Below, one piece after another: positions 5,475-11,298 of a DNA stretch of 11,298 bases (its first letter is position 1; every line of letters starts with the position of its first letter). Where the stretch lies: contig JAQWQN010000076.1 of assembly GCA_029244465.1 (NCBI GenBank), positions 1-11,298 on the forward strand, given 5' to 3'. The notes below the pieces were generated by a model. It was not told the origin of the DNA, did not search any database, and saw nothing but the letters and a program-made list of their open reading frames with translations. A program made the position numbers and the translations under genes. The DNA is from Pseudomonadales bacterium. GTDB taxonomy: Bacteria; Pseudomonadota; Gammaproteobacteria; Pseudomonadales; Azotimanducaceae.

Positions 5475-6296
5475 TTAACTAGTTTCCTGAGTTGCCGGAA
5501 TGGTATATATCTCTCGCGTCTCGAGGCAAATCCCAGTCATCTTTCGACCCCATACGCAGCCGGTATCAATGCCCACTGTGTCGGACAGTCCGGTATCACC
5601 GTCTAACGCGGCCCAGTGCCCGAACACAAGCGTCTCAGTTCTTAGTGGGTTAAGCTCGAACCAAGGAGACCATCCATAGGGCGCATCTATGAGGGCACCC
5701 TTATGATCAAAATCGAGACGCCCGTCGTCGCGTATTAGTCTCATCCGCGTCAAGTAATTGGTTATCATTCGGAACCGCGACATTCCTTCTAATCCCTCAT
5801 CCCACAACGCAGGTTCATTACCATACAAAGTCTCACAGTATTCGCGGTAGCTAATTTCGCCCTCGTCTCGCAGAACCGCCTCAACCTCCGAGGCTAATGC
5901 CATCGCCTCTTGTACCGTCCAGATATGGGGAATACCTGCGTGGGTCATCGCAAAACCAAGCGTCTCATCGACATGCGCCAACTTTTGACAGCGCAACCAG
6001 CTCGCATATTCCTCAACGCGAGGACTGGCCAATAGTTCGTCAAACGTATCCGACCGAGAGGGTTCGTGTCCGCCATCTTGGATCGCAAGAAAATGCAGAT
6101 CGTGGTTACCAAGCACAGTAACGACCTGGCTACCCAAAGCGATGACCGCCTCTAACGTTTGCTTGGAATTCGGTCCTCTGTTGATCAGATCACCCACTAA
6201 CCAAAGTTGGTCTTGACGACCAAACGACATCACTTCGAGAAGCTGCTCAAACTCAGCCAGACAACCCTGCAAATCACCAATGGCGTAGGTTGCCAC
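5475..6296 (-). CDS. apaH: Symmetrical diadenosine tetraphosphate hydrolase ApaH
   Basis: ApaH cleaves Ap4A into two ADP and also acts on NpnN caps on RNA. It belongs to the phosphoprotein phosphatase metallophosphoesterase fold. The 273-aa protein aligns with E. coli ApaH from its first residues (MATYAIGDLQGC). Metal-binding motifs are GDLQG (7-11), GDLINRG (35-41) and GNHD (63-66), with MTHAGIPHIW and the late FGHWAALDG and GIDTGCVWG motifs. In the first motif Q replaces the histidine of the E. coli form GDVHG; as I recall this variant occurs in other gammaproteobacterial ApaH proteins. Translation starts at a GTG that overlaps the apaG stop by one base (TAGTG), so translational coupling is likely. 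It is the last gene of the lptD-surA-pdxA-rsmA-apaG-apaH series. Confidence 0.97.
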   Translation of the reverse strand: MATYAIGDLQGCLAEFEQLLEVMSFGRQDQLWLVGDLINRGPNSKQTLEAVIALGSQVVTVLGNHDLHFLAIQDGGHEPSRSDTFDELLASPRVEEYASWLRCQKLAHVDETLGFAMTHAGIPHIWTVQEAMALASEVEAVLRDEGEISYREYCETLYGNEPALWDEGLEGMSRFRMITNYLTRMRLIRDDGRLDFDHKGALIDAPYGWSPWFELNPLRTETLVFGHWAALDGDTGLSDTVGIDTGCVWGRKMTGICLETREIYTIPATQETS

Positions 6297-6658
6297 TAAT
6301 GCACCAGGTTAGGGACACTAAGTGAGAAAACAGGAATAGCTGCGTTAAAGCGACCACCTTGGCCGTCTGTGAACTCGTAGCTTCCTTCCATAGTTCCCAC
6401 CGGTGTTTTTAAGATCGCTCCGCTGGTGTATTCAAACGATTCGCCAGGAGCAAGGTCCGGCTGATGTCCAACCACACCTTCGCCCCTGACTTCTTCGACA
6501 CCACCTGTTGCATCGGTTATCACCCAGTGTCGATTCAACAACTGTGCGGAGTCACTTCTGCGATTCGTGATCGTGATCGTGTACGCGAACACAAAGCGCT
6601 CTTCACCCGCGTCAGACTGGTCGGCCAGGTACTTTGTCACTACTCTGACTTCAATCAA
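6296..6658 (-). CDS. apaG: ApaG/DUF525 family protein
   Basis: A small protein with a fibronectin-III-like beta-sandwich. Its role is unsettled, although apaG genes are nearly always next to apaH and rsmA. The 120 aa shown begin at a TTG. Hallmarks are RFVFAYTITITNRR (22-35), LLNRHWVITDATG (40-52), the glycine-rich VRGEGVVGHQP (57-67), the APGESFEYTSGAILKTPVGTMEGSYEF stretch (about 70-96) and the end IPVFSLSVPNLVH. The true start is doubtful: the TTG has only a weak AGG upstream. Six codons earlier an in-frame ATC (6676-6674) sits 6 bases after a clear GGAG and would give the N-terminal length seen in E. coli ApaG. The gene follows rsmA closely and overlaps apaH by one base. Confidence 0.93.
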   Translation of the reverse strand: MIEVRVVTKYLADQSDAGEERFVFAYTITITNRRSDSAQLLNRHWVITDATGGVEEVRGEGVVGHQPDLAPGESFEYTSGAILKTPVGTMEGSYEFTDGQGGRFNAAIPVFSLSVPNLVH

Positions 6659-6673
6659 TGAATTGCCTGTATC

Positions 6674-6686
6674 GATGGTCCACTCC
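6674..6686 (-). promoter_or_regulatory. Shine-Dalgarno of apaG, spaced for an ATC codon
   Basis: GGAG (6686-6683) within AAGGGAG lies 6 bases before ATC (6676-6674), which is in frame with apaG. The annotated TTG at 6658 is 24 bases from this site, too far for normal initiation. Either ATC is a rare start, it is an ATG changed by mutation or sequencing error, or TTG is used with the weak AGG at 6668-6666. Confidence 0.45.
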
Positions 6687-6690
6687 CTTC

Positions 6691-7473
6691 TTAATCGGGT
6701 TTCCTCTCAACATAGTTAGCGAGAGTAACAAATTCCGCGATAGTTACGTCATCTGCGCGTTTGGTATCATCTATGCCGACCGCGGCCCAATCCACTTCCA
6801 AATGCTTCAACGCGTTCGAGAGCTTTTTTCGACGTCCACTAAATGCTCGCTTACAGACATCGTCTATCTGCCCGATCGTATCAGCAGGAACATCCTGCCA
6901 TTGATTTGAGGGTCTCAGTCTAATGACGCCCGACCAAACTTTTGGCGGCGGTTTGAAGCTTTCAGGCGCAACCTCAAACAGATATTCAACGTCAAACATG
7001 AGCTGGATCATGACACTAAGTCGCCCCCAGTTTTTATTACCCGGGGTTGCACACATGCGCGTTCCAAGCTCACGTTGCACCATAAAGTGACTGTCGATCA
7101 TCACGCCTGGAGTCTCCCGTACCCATTCCGAGAGCTTCAGGAGCAAAGGGGTGGAAATGTTGTAAGGCAGATTTCCTACAACGCGGACACTTTCCCCCTG
7201 CAAAATCTCGTTTAGATCAACTCGCAGGACATCTTCATTGATCAGCTCCAGATCGGGGAAACGCGCCGCCAATTGCGGTATCAGATCCCGGTCTATCTCT
7301 ATGCCAATGTAGCGTACGGACGGTACGCCATATATAAATTCCGTTAACGCACCGTGACCAGGACCAATCTCCAAAACTACATCGCCCTCTTGGACGCCAA
7401 TTGAGTTAGAGAGGCGCGTTAAAACGCTTTCATCCGTGAGGAAATGTTGACCGAAGCGCTTACGTGCTTTCAC
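6691..7473 (-). CDS. rsmA: 16S rRNA (adenine-1518/1519-N6)-dimethyltransferase RsmA
   Basis: RsmA (KsgA) uses S-adenosylmethionine to dimethylate two adjacent adenines in helix 45 of 16S rRNA, a late checkpoint in 30S assembly. The 260-aa length is close to the usual. The N-terminal KARKRFGQHFL signature, SAM loop EIGPGHGALT (35-44), acidic GIEID (57-61), catalytic NLPY (101-104), the aromatic and proline-rich PESFKPPPKV (170-179) and the C-terminal FSGRRKKLSNALK (211-223) are all present. The start is a GTG at 7473 that overlaps the 3' end of pdxA by 14 bases, in another frame, which suggests coupled translation. The next gene apaG follows after 14 to 32 bases, depending on its start. Confidence 0.98.
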   Translation of the reverse strand: MKARKRFGQHFLTDESVLTRLSNSIGVQEGDVVLEIGPGHGALTEFIYGVPSVRYIGIEIDRDLIPQLAARFPDLELINEDVLRVDLNEILQGESVRVVGNLPYNISTPLLLKLSEWVRETPGVMIDSHFMVQRELGTRMCATPGNKNWGRLSVMIQLMFDVEYLFEVAPESFKPPPKVWSGVIRLRPSNQWQDVPADTIGQIDDVCKRAFSGRRKKLSNALKHLEVDWAAVGIDDTKRADDVTIAEFVTLANYVERKPD

Positions 7474-8440
7474 GGGAACGTATCAACCATCCGGCCATGG
7501 CAAGCGCTTGTCGCATACTTGAGCAATCAACCAACCCTGAGCCGGCTACGTCTAATGCGGTGCCGTGATCCACGCTCGTTCTCACAAACGGTAGACCGAG
7601 GGTAATGTTGACCGCCTCACCGAAGCCGGAGTATTTGAGCACAGGCAGGCCCTGATCATGGAACATGGCCAGAACCGCATCACAATTGCCAAGATGTCGA
7701 TCGGTAAAGATCGTATCCGCAGGGAGCGGTCCGACAAGATCCATGCCTTCAGCCCGCAGCACAGCGCACGCAGGCTCAATGACTTCAATTTCTTCTCTCC
7801 CCAAATGTCCGCCCTCTCCCGCATGGGGGTTCAACCCGGCGACCAAAATCCTGGGATTCCTAATCTGGAACCTTAGGCGGAGATCGGACTCAAGTATCCG
7901 TAGTCGGCGTACCAACAACTCCATGGTCAACACTCCAGATACGTCTTTCAGTGGCACATGCGTTGTAGCCAGCGCGACCCGCATTTTTGTGTTGGCTAGG
8001 AGCATCACCACATCTTCAATGCCACTTCGCTCTGCAAGGTATTCGGTATGACCTGTAAACGACAATCCCGCGTCGTTGACGACTGACTTTTGCATCGGTC
8101 CTGTGACCAGACCTGCGAACTCTCCGTCCAAACAACCGCTTATCGCGCGATCTAACGCTCGCATTACTCCGGCCACATTGTCGGGATCAAGTCGTCCTGG
8201 GAGTTTGCTGCCAGAAATATACGTGGGCATCACGGTCATCGTGCCTGCGTCAAGGCTGACCCGATCTTGGGCTTGCTCATAGGTTTCAAAGCTCATTGCA
8301 ACCCGCAAAGCGTCTGCTCGGGCTTGTAATAGCTCAGGGTCGGCAATCACGAGAACCGGTTGTTCCCGGGCTTCTTGAAATAGACGCAAAGCAATATCAG
8401 GGCCAACCCCACCGGGCTCGCCTGGCGTGATTACAAGCAT
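7460..8440 (-). CDS. pdxA: 4-hydroxythreonine-4-phosphate dehydrogenase PdxA
   Basis: PdxA oxidises 4-phosphohydroxy-L-threonine with NAD(P)+ in the DXP-dependent route to pyridoxal phosphate (vitamin B6), feeding PdxJ. The protein is 326 aa, near the family norm. It starts at the conserved VITPGEPGGVGPD. Substrate contacts H131-T132 lie in FTGHTEYLAE. Metal ligands H161 (THVPL), H206 (NPHAGEGG) and H261 (FHDQGLP) sit exactly five positions before their E. coli counterparts 166, 211 and 266. The SVDHGTALDVAG motif is at 289-300. No Shine-Dalgarno precedes the ATG. It lies 3 bases after the surA stop, in the same frame (ATG TAA CGC ATG), so initiation probably depends on ribosomes finishing surA. 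It overlaps rsmA at its 3' end. Confidence 0.98.
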   Translation of the reverse strand: MLVITPGEPGGVGPDIALRLFQEAREQPVLVIADPELLQARADALRVAMSFETYEQAQDRVSLDAGTMTVMPTYISGSKLPGRLDPDNVAGVMRALDRAISGCLDGEFAGLVTGPMQKSVVNDAGLSFTGHTEYLAERSGIEDVVMLLANTKMRVALATTHVPLKDVSGVLTMELLVRRLRILESDLRLRFQIRNPRILVAGLNPHAGEGGHLGREEIEVIEPACAVLRAEGMDLVGPLPADTIFTDRHLGNCDAVLAMFHDQGLPVLKYSGFGEAVNITLGLPFVRTSVDHGTALDVAGSGLVDCSSMRQALAMAGWLIRSREST

Positions 8441-8443
8441 GCG

Positions 8444-9724
8444 TTACATGCGTATTTCGACAAACGCCTCATCTCGAAGTTCTTTGAGCCATTCTTGCTG
8501 CTCTTCTTCAAATCGGCGTCGATGCAATATTTCCATCGCCATGTTTTCTCGCGCCTCATCACTCATGTCCTCTTCACGACGATCGAGTACCTCGAGCACA
8601 TGCCAACCGTACTGAGTCTGAAATGGTTCACTCAGCTGAAGCTTGTTCAATGCGAGCATAGTCTCGGTAAATTTTGGGACGAATACCCCTGGCGCAGACC
8701 AACCCAAGGAACCGCCGTTTAACGCACTTGATGGATCCTCAGAATGCAGCTCTGCCAGCTCTGCAAAATCACCACCCGCATCGAGCTCAGCTTTAATACT
8801 TCGTATCAGCGCTTCAGTTTCCTCTTCAGAGCGGATCGCAGAAGGCTGCACGAGTATGTGCCGAACCAAACTCTGACTCTCTCGCTGCGTTCCAGCACCC
8901 TGCCTTTCAAGCAACTTTATAATGTGAATCGCACCAGACGTTTGAATCGGTTCAGCCACATCACCCACACCCATCTCTAGTACCGTTTCTACAAACAGAC
9001 TGGGCAACTCAGCCGCCTTGCGGAGACCGAGATCACCACCCTCCAAAGCCGTGGAAGACGATGAATTTTCTACTGCCGATTGCGAAAAATCGGCGCCCGC
9101 GCGCAGTTCTGCAACAATGCGTGCACCTTTAGCCGCGGCAGCCGCTACCGCTGATTCACTTGCGCCGGATTCGAGCGACAGGAGAATATGTCCGACACGA
9201 TATTCGTCGGAGAACATTTCTTTATAGTAAGGCGAATTCAGCAAACCTTGAACATCTTGCTCAGAAATTGAAATACGTCGGTTTATTAGGTTCCGCTGCA
9301 ACCGATTGATCATGATCTCGCCGCGAATTTCTTCTCGGAACTGCCGGTAACTTGTCCCATCCGCAATCAACGCCTGCTCAAAATCTTCAAGCGTCATATC
9401 GTTTTGCTCTGCAAAGGACATTACAGCTCGCGTGAGCGTCTCATCATCAATGACAACACCGCGGTTCTCAGCTTCTTGTCTCTGCAGGCTTTCAATGATC
9501 AGCCGCTCCATGATTTGGCTGAGCAATATCTCGTTTGGCGGGATTTGCATGTTCTGCGATGTCATTTGCTTGACGATCTGTTGAAAGCGCGTGCGCAATT
9601 CAGATGCCAGAACCACGTCTTCTTCTACAACGGCAACAATGGCATCGAGGTCCTGATAAACCGCAAGCGCGGGTACTGCCGCCCACACTACAATCGCTAC
9701 AGTTAACGTTCTAAGTATCTTCAT
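8444..9724 (-). CDS. surA: Periplasmic chaperone / peptidyl-prolyl isomerase SurA
   Basis: SurA escorts outer-membrane proteins, including LptD, through the periplasm to the BAM complex. The 426-aa precursor has a Sec signal peptide (K2, R5, a hydrophobic stretch about 6-19, and an ALA cleavage site near residue 21). An N-terminal helical chaperone domain follows (about 22-170), then two parvulin domains: the first from YRVGHILLSL (about 175) to about 274 and the second from SLVRHILVQP (about 285) to about 382. The second keeps GGSLGW (337-342) and the QYGWHVLEV end (371-379). The first is more divergent (GGDLGLRKAAELP). A C-terminal helix closes the chaperone core. It follows lptD by 58 bases and precedes pdxA by 3 bases; the lptD-surA link matches their shared function. 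Confidence 0.98.
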   Translation of the reverse strand: MKILRTLTVAIVVWAAVPALAVYQDLDAIVAVVEEDVVLASELRTRFQQIVKQMTSQNMQIPPNEILLSQIMERLIIESLQRQEAENRGVVIDDETLTRAVMSFAEQNDMTLEDFEQALIADGTSYRQFREEIRGEIMINRLQRNLINRRISISEQDVQGLLNSPYYKEMFSDEYRVGHILLSLESGASESAVAAAAAKGARIVAELRAGADFSQSAVENSSSSTALEGGDLGLRKAAELPSLFVETVLEMGVGDVAEPIQTSGAIHIIKLLERQGAGTQRESQSLVRHILVQPSAIRSEEETEALIRSIKAELDAGGDFAELAELHSEDPSSALNGGSLGWSAPGVFVPKFTETMLALNKLQLSEPFQTQYGWHVLEVLDRREEDMSDEARENMAMEILHRRRFEEEQQEWLKELRDEAFVEIRM

Positions 9725-9782
9725 CTTTCTGCCTTTTTTTGCCTGTCGTTTTGCCGACTAAGCGACCGATACCCTCTGCAAG

Positions 9783-11298
9783 CTAATACCTATTCGAACC
9801 GTAGTTCGAGAAGTAGTCGCTTTGTACGGGACTGCGGTATCCACGGATACCTCGCTCGAGCACTGATTCTACCTTAGTTCCAAAGCCAGCAAGCCCTTTG
9901 AATACAATCTGAACAAAGATGCCATCATCCGCTTCTACCTCGGCAAAGTTGTCCGTGCGACTATCGAGAAAACGTCTTGCCATCAGTCGAACTTGCAAGC
10001 AGCAGTCTTCATATTCAATACCGCCGAATCCTTCTATCGTTCGACCGCTCTGCAGATCATAGTTCCATCTTCCCAGTATCGCTAAGGAATCCGAGAGCGG
10101 CCAATACATTGAGAAGTCGGTCTGTTCGACGCCACTACTGTCACGATTTTGTCGAAAGCCAATGTTAACGATCCGTCGATTGTCCCTGCGGAACTGGAGG
10201 CCACCACCACCCTCGTCAACCTCATTGTCATTCGGATCCCAGACCAAGTTGCCATATAGGCTCCAGTTCTTTGCAATACTCGCTGACATTTCTGCAGCGT
10301 AAGCCGATGTACTTTGCCTCTCGTTGGGGCTCGTGCGATCATTTAACGTTACCCGCCGATCTAATAAGTAAAATATTTCTCCTACCGAGAACCGAAAGTA
10401 CTCTCGTCCATCGCTCGCGGATAAAAATCGGCTAGTCACCCCAGCGGACACCTGCCTGGTATCTGAAATTCTATCGATGCCCGAGAAGCGATTATCTCTG
10501 AACAACTGGCTGTAGTTGAACGTTAAGGTCGAAGAGTCAAAACTTGGCAGACCTGACTGATCTTCAAAATCTTGCCAAAGAAAATAAACTCTTGGTTCCA
10601 AGGTCTGGATCAGGGCGGTGTTAAACCAGTTGAGTTCGCGCTCAAAGAAGAGTCCACCATCAACATGGGCAAGGGCAATTCCTCGTTCAGGGTCATCATT
10701 CATAAGCTGCGATCCCGCGGCCTTCGTATCCTGCTCAAGATCGTAGCTCGTATGGCGATAACCGCCACCAAACGATAGAAAACCAAACGGCCACGAAAAT
10801 GGCACCTCGAGACGAGGTTCTACGTGCAACCTAGATCCTGTCACCGCCGCTAAACCGTTCAATCCTTCCGTGTCCCGATCAAAATCCGCCCAGGTCGACG
10901 CGACGCTAAACTCCACCGGACCAACCAGACGTCGACGCCACGTCACCTCGAACTCTGGCAGTCGTTCGTATTCGTCAATTCGTATTTCATCCAGGCGCTG
11001 AAAACCCTGCGCCCAAATCCGGGCAAACAAGTTGCCACGCTCGTATTGAATTTCTCCGCGACGTTCTAGTTCTCGACGACTTGAGAGCCCAAGATCCGAA
11101 CCAAGATCACTAAAATAATCTCGATCACTGGCAGCCGTGTAGTCCACAATCGTGCGAAAGGGACCAAACCGTCCCTGATGATCAATACTACCAAGCCAGC
11201 GGTCCGCAGAGTCAAATGGACCCAGGACGGATTCGCCCCCAGCCTTGTCAAAGTCGTCGCGGTTCACCTCACCGTTGTAAATATCGTCCTTGGGTAAC
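9783..11298 (-). CDS. lptD: LPS-assembly outer-membrane protein LptD, C-terminal part (5' end beyond the right edge)
   Basis: LptD, with the lipoprotein LptE, forms the outer-membrane translocon that delivers LPS to the cell surface. The minus-strand frame runs open to the window edge and gives 504 residues beginning LPKDDIYNGEVNRDD. A GTG at 11267 lies inside the gene and is not its start. The visible part covers the C-terminal beta-barrel. Family features include VDYTAASDRDYFSDL (51-65), QTLEPRVYFLW (231-241), NYSQLFRDNRFSGIDRISD (261-279), the SAGVTSRF strand and a CC pair at 432-433. That pair corresponds to Cys724-Cys725 of E. coli LptD, which form the disulfides to the N-terminal domain needed for activity. 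Compared with E. coli (784 aa) about 280 residues, including the signal peptide and beta-jellyroll, lie outside the window. It heads the surA-pdxA-rsmA-apaG-apaH series. Confidence 0.97.
   Translation of the reverse strand, partial: LPKDDIYNGEVNRDDFDKAGGESVLGPFDSADRWLGSIDHQGRFGPFRTIVDYTAASDRDYFSDLGSDLGLSSRRELERRGEIQYERGNLFARIWAQGFQRLDEIRIDEYERLPEFEVTWRRRLVGPVEFSVASTWADFDRDTEGLNGLAAVTGSRLHVEPRLEVPFSWPFGFLSFGGGYRHTSYDLEQDTKAAGSQLMNDDPERGIALAHVDGGLFFERELNWFNTALIQTLEPRVYFLWQDFEDQSGLPSFDSSTLTFNYSQLFRDNRFSGIDRISDTRQVSAGVTSRFLSASDGREYFRFSVGEIFYLLDRRVTLNDRTSPNERQSTSAYAAEMSASIAKNWSLYGNLVWDPNDNEVDEGGGGLQFRRDNRRIVNIGFRQNRDSSGVEQTDFSMYWPLSDSLAILGRWNYDLQSGRTIEGFGGIEYEDCCLQVRLMARRFLDSRTDNFAEVEADDGIFVQIVFKGLAGFGTKVESVLERGIRGYRSPVQSDYFSNYGSNRY

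Noticed and set aside
5445..5476. Intrinsic terminator at the end of apaH
   Set aside because: The stem is broken (5 bp plus 3 bp with a 12-base loop) and no U-run follows on the minus strand.
5153..5478. Possible integron attC site or MITE-like element (GTTAGGC-type words and 7-bp inverted TAACTCG/CGAGTTA at the gap ends)
   Set aside because: No matching RYYYAAC partner at attC distance, no L boxes, no target duplication outside the 7-bp arms; the arms overlap gene-end sequence.
7665..8051. Plus-strand open frame of 128 codons
   Set aside because: Antisense shadow of pdxA, which has all its metal ligands there.
9783..11267. Complete lptD starting at the GTG at 11267
   Set aside because: The reading frame continues to the window edge with family-like residues, and the protein lacks the signal peptide and jellyroll domain, so the gene is only partial here.

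Overview
The window reads as chromosomal housekeeping DNA from a gammaproteobacterium. The protein sequences (DnaG, RpsU, YqeY, TsaD, Cca, ApaH/ApaG, RsmA, PdxA, SurA, LptD) and above all their order support this. The same backbone, dnaG-yqeY-rpsU / tsaD / ... cca ... apaH-apaG-rsmA-pdxA-surA-lptD, is known from Pseudomonas aeruginosa. LptD and SurA imply an LPS-bearing outer membrane. Moderate G+C and compact spacing would fit a free-living, possibly marine lineage, but genus cannot be fixed from sequence alone.

Left block (1-2948, minus strand): the macromolecular-synthesis operon rpsU - yqeY - [manC] - dnaG, with rpoD expected just off the left edge. It couples a ribosomal protein (bS21) with the replication primase. 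Unusually, a complete bifunctional mannose-1-phosphate guanylyltransferase / mannose-6-phosphate isomerase gene sits between yqeY and dnaG. A 9-bp direct repeat flanks it in the two intergenic gaps. The rpsU leader can form a hairpin over its own Shine-Dalgarno sequence.

Middle (2949-5474): tsaD (tRNA t6A synthesis) is divergent from rpsU and converges on cca (tRNA CCA addition) with a 7-base gap. Genes usually found between tsaD and cca in relatives (plsY, folB, folK) are absent. Cca is the short form without an HD domain. A 329-base gap between cca and apaH holds no convincing gene.

Right block (5475-11298, minus strand): a tightly packed envelope and metabolism operon, lptD (partial, its 5' part lies beyond the right edge) - surA - pdxA - rsmA - apaG - apaH. 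SurA is the periplasmic chaperone that helps fold LptD. PdxA, RsmA, ApaG and ApaH add vitamin B6 synthesis, 16S rRNA dimethylation, a protein of unsettled role, and Ap4A hydrolysis. Neighbouring genes are nearly touching or overlapping (3-base gap, 14-base overlap, 1-base overlap), so translational coupling is likely.

I found no mobile element, CRISPR array, tRNA, rRNA or defence system. The points most worth a second look are regulatory and organisational: the manC insertion and its flanking repeats, the rpsU hairpin, a possible AUC start for apaG, and the unexplained cca-apaH gap.
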